5,669 nucleotides of DNA from Verrucomicrobiota bacterium (GTDB taxonomy: Bacteria; Verrucomicrobiota; Verrucomicrobiia; Opitutales; UBA953), in NCBI GenBank assembly GCA_005798925.1, contig SYID01000036.1, positions 1 through 5,669 of the forward strand, given 5' to 3'. Below, piece after piece: positions 5,089 to 5,669 of the stretch; the stretch's first letter is position 1; every line of letters starts with the position of its first letter. The notes under the pieces were generated by a model. The model saw only the letters and a program-made list of their open reading frames with translations. It was not told the origin of the DNA and did not search any database. The position numbers and the translations under genes are program-made.

Positions 5089-5669
5089 TTACTTCAGCGT
5101 CTGAAGATAGGCCTTCACGTCCTCGAGCTCCTGCGGCTTGAGGATCAGGCCCATCGGGGGCATCGGCGAGACGCCGAGCTTCTCGAAGCCCTTGGCGAGG
5201 ACCTTGTTCGGCTCGACCAGGGATTCGTGGATATAGGCGGGCGTCGCGCGGGTGGCGATGCCGTCGAGCGCCGGCCCGATGGCGCTGCCCTTCCCTCCCA
5301 CCATGTGGCAGATGGCACAGGCAGCCGTGGGGTGCTTCCAGAAGATGTCCGCTCCGCGGGCGGCGTCGCCGGCGGTCACGGGAGCCTCGCCCGCGAGGGT
5401 GAGTTCCGAGAGGCGGACGTCGTCGTAGAAGGAATCACCGGTGGCGACATGCAGCAGGTTGATGCTGGCCTTGGTGCGCTTGCCGCTGTTAAAGACGACC
5501 TCGACCTCGGTCCAGTCCGACTCGCGGACGGTCACCCTCTCGGTCTCGGCGCGGCCGATGTGGTCGTTCAGGCTGGCCTTGCCGCGCAGCGCGTGGGTCT
5601 TGATCCAGGCGCTCAGGCGGTAGTCGGTGTTCGGCTTGAGTTCGACGTCGGCGAAGAAGCTCGTGTCGG
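5089..5669 (-). CDS. CBM-like module plus C-terminal cytochrome c domain, PVC-type (partial, N-terminus outside window)
   Basis: The last 192 codons are present; the frame is open to the right edge, so the true start lies outside. Residue numbers run from the first full codon at 5667. Residues 1-90 look like the end of a carbohydrate-binding jelly-roll module: FFADVELKPNTDYRLSAWIK (4-23), DWTEVEVVFNSG (51-62) and the closing FYDDVRLSEL (80-89). A cytochrome c domain follows: GADIFWKHPTAACAICH with heme motif CAICH (117-121, bases 5305-5319), GPALDGIATR (131-140), YIHESLVEPNK (145-155) and SPMPPMG (167-173), where M169 or M172 is the likely second heme ligand. This arrangement is typical of large PVC heme proteins that are exported and linked to sugar oxidation, the C-terminal heme passing electrons onward. 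The upstream catalytic part, if any, cannot be seen. A GTG at 5535 is not the start, because homologous sequence continues before it. Confidence 0.88.
   Translation of the reverse strand, partial: DTSFFADVELKPNTDYRLSAWIKTHALRGKASLNDHIGRAETERVTVRESDWTEVEVVFNSGKRTKASINLLHVATGDSFYDDVRLSELTLAGEAPVTAGDAARGADIFWKHPTAACAICHMVGGKGSAIGPALDGIATRATPAYIHESLVEPNKVLAKGFEKLGVSPMPPMGLILKPQELEDVKAYLQTLK

Noticed and set aside
1..5669. CRISPR array, insertion sequence, prophage or defence genes
   Set aside because: There are no spaced direct repeats, no transposase or integrase motifs, and no terminal inverted repeats. The recognised genes are housekeeping or ordinary PVC accessory genes.

Overview
The window reads as a piece of a GC-rich (roughly 60% or more by eye) bacterial chromosome, most likely from the Verrucomicrobia/PVC group, perhaps the Opitutales. 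The placement rests on three things seen together: a c-type cytochrome fused behind a carbohydrate-binding-like module in the PVC style, a secreted one-domain protein resembling the DUF1080/LamG-like sugar-binding fold, and weak or absent Shine-Dalgarno motifs before every gene. The phylum is an inference; no rRNA or marker tree is available here.

Layout. Positions 1-3361 are a leftward (minus-strand) block. In transcription order it runs: a complete DEAD-box RNA helicase (3361-2174), ribD for riboflavin synthesis (2171-1086, GTG start two bases after the helicase stop), a 201-base gap with a short hairpin and an AT-rich patch, and the first 294 codons of a thymidine/pyrimidine-nucleoside phosphorylase homologue (884 to beyond the left edge). 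A 177-base spacer with a purine-rich tract, a TTGACA box and a small hairpin leads rightward into tRNA-His(GTG) (3539-3616), which ends in a strong GNRA-capped terminator. Next, on the plus strand, is a secreted DUF1080-like protein (3705-4463). It converges on a second leftward pair: the C-terminal part of a CBM-like/cytochrome c protein (entering from the right edge, ending at 5089) followed by an unrecognised single-pass membrane protein (5027-4530).

How the genes fit together. The helicase and ribD are probably co-transcribed and translationally coupled, although their roles (RNA remodelling, flavin synthesis) are unrelated. The cytochrome and the membrane protein are only 61 bases apart with an imperfect hairpin between them, so they may share a transcript. 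The secreted DUF1080-like protein and the cytochrome both suit a saprophytic PVC bacterium that handles sugars outside the cytoplasm.

Most unusual point. The phosphorylase homologue aligns without gaps through its active site to the E. coli enzyme as I recall it. The catalytic/phosphate-site histidine (K-H-S) is valine, and the S-G-R-G-L-G-H-T-G-G-T phosphate loop is almost wholly rewritten. The base-binding Arg, Ser and Lys are kept. It may be a divergent enzyme with another substrate or a non-catalytic relative. I see no CRISPR array, insertion sequence, phage gene, defence island or riboswitch, and apart from that gene the region looks like ordinary housekeeping sequence.
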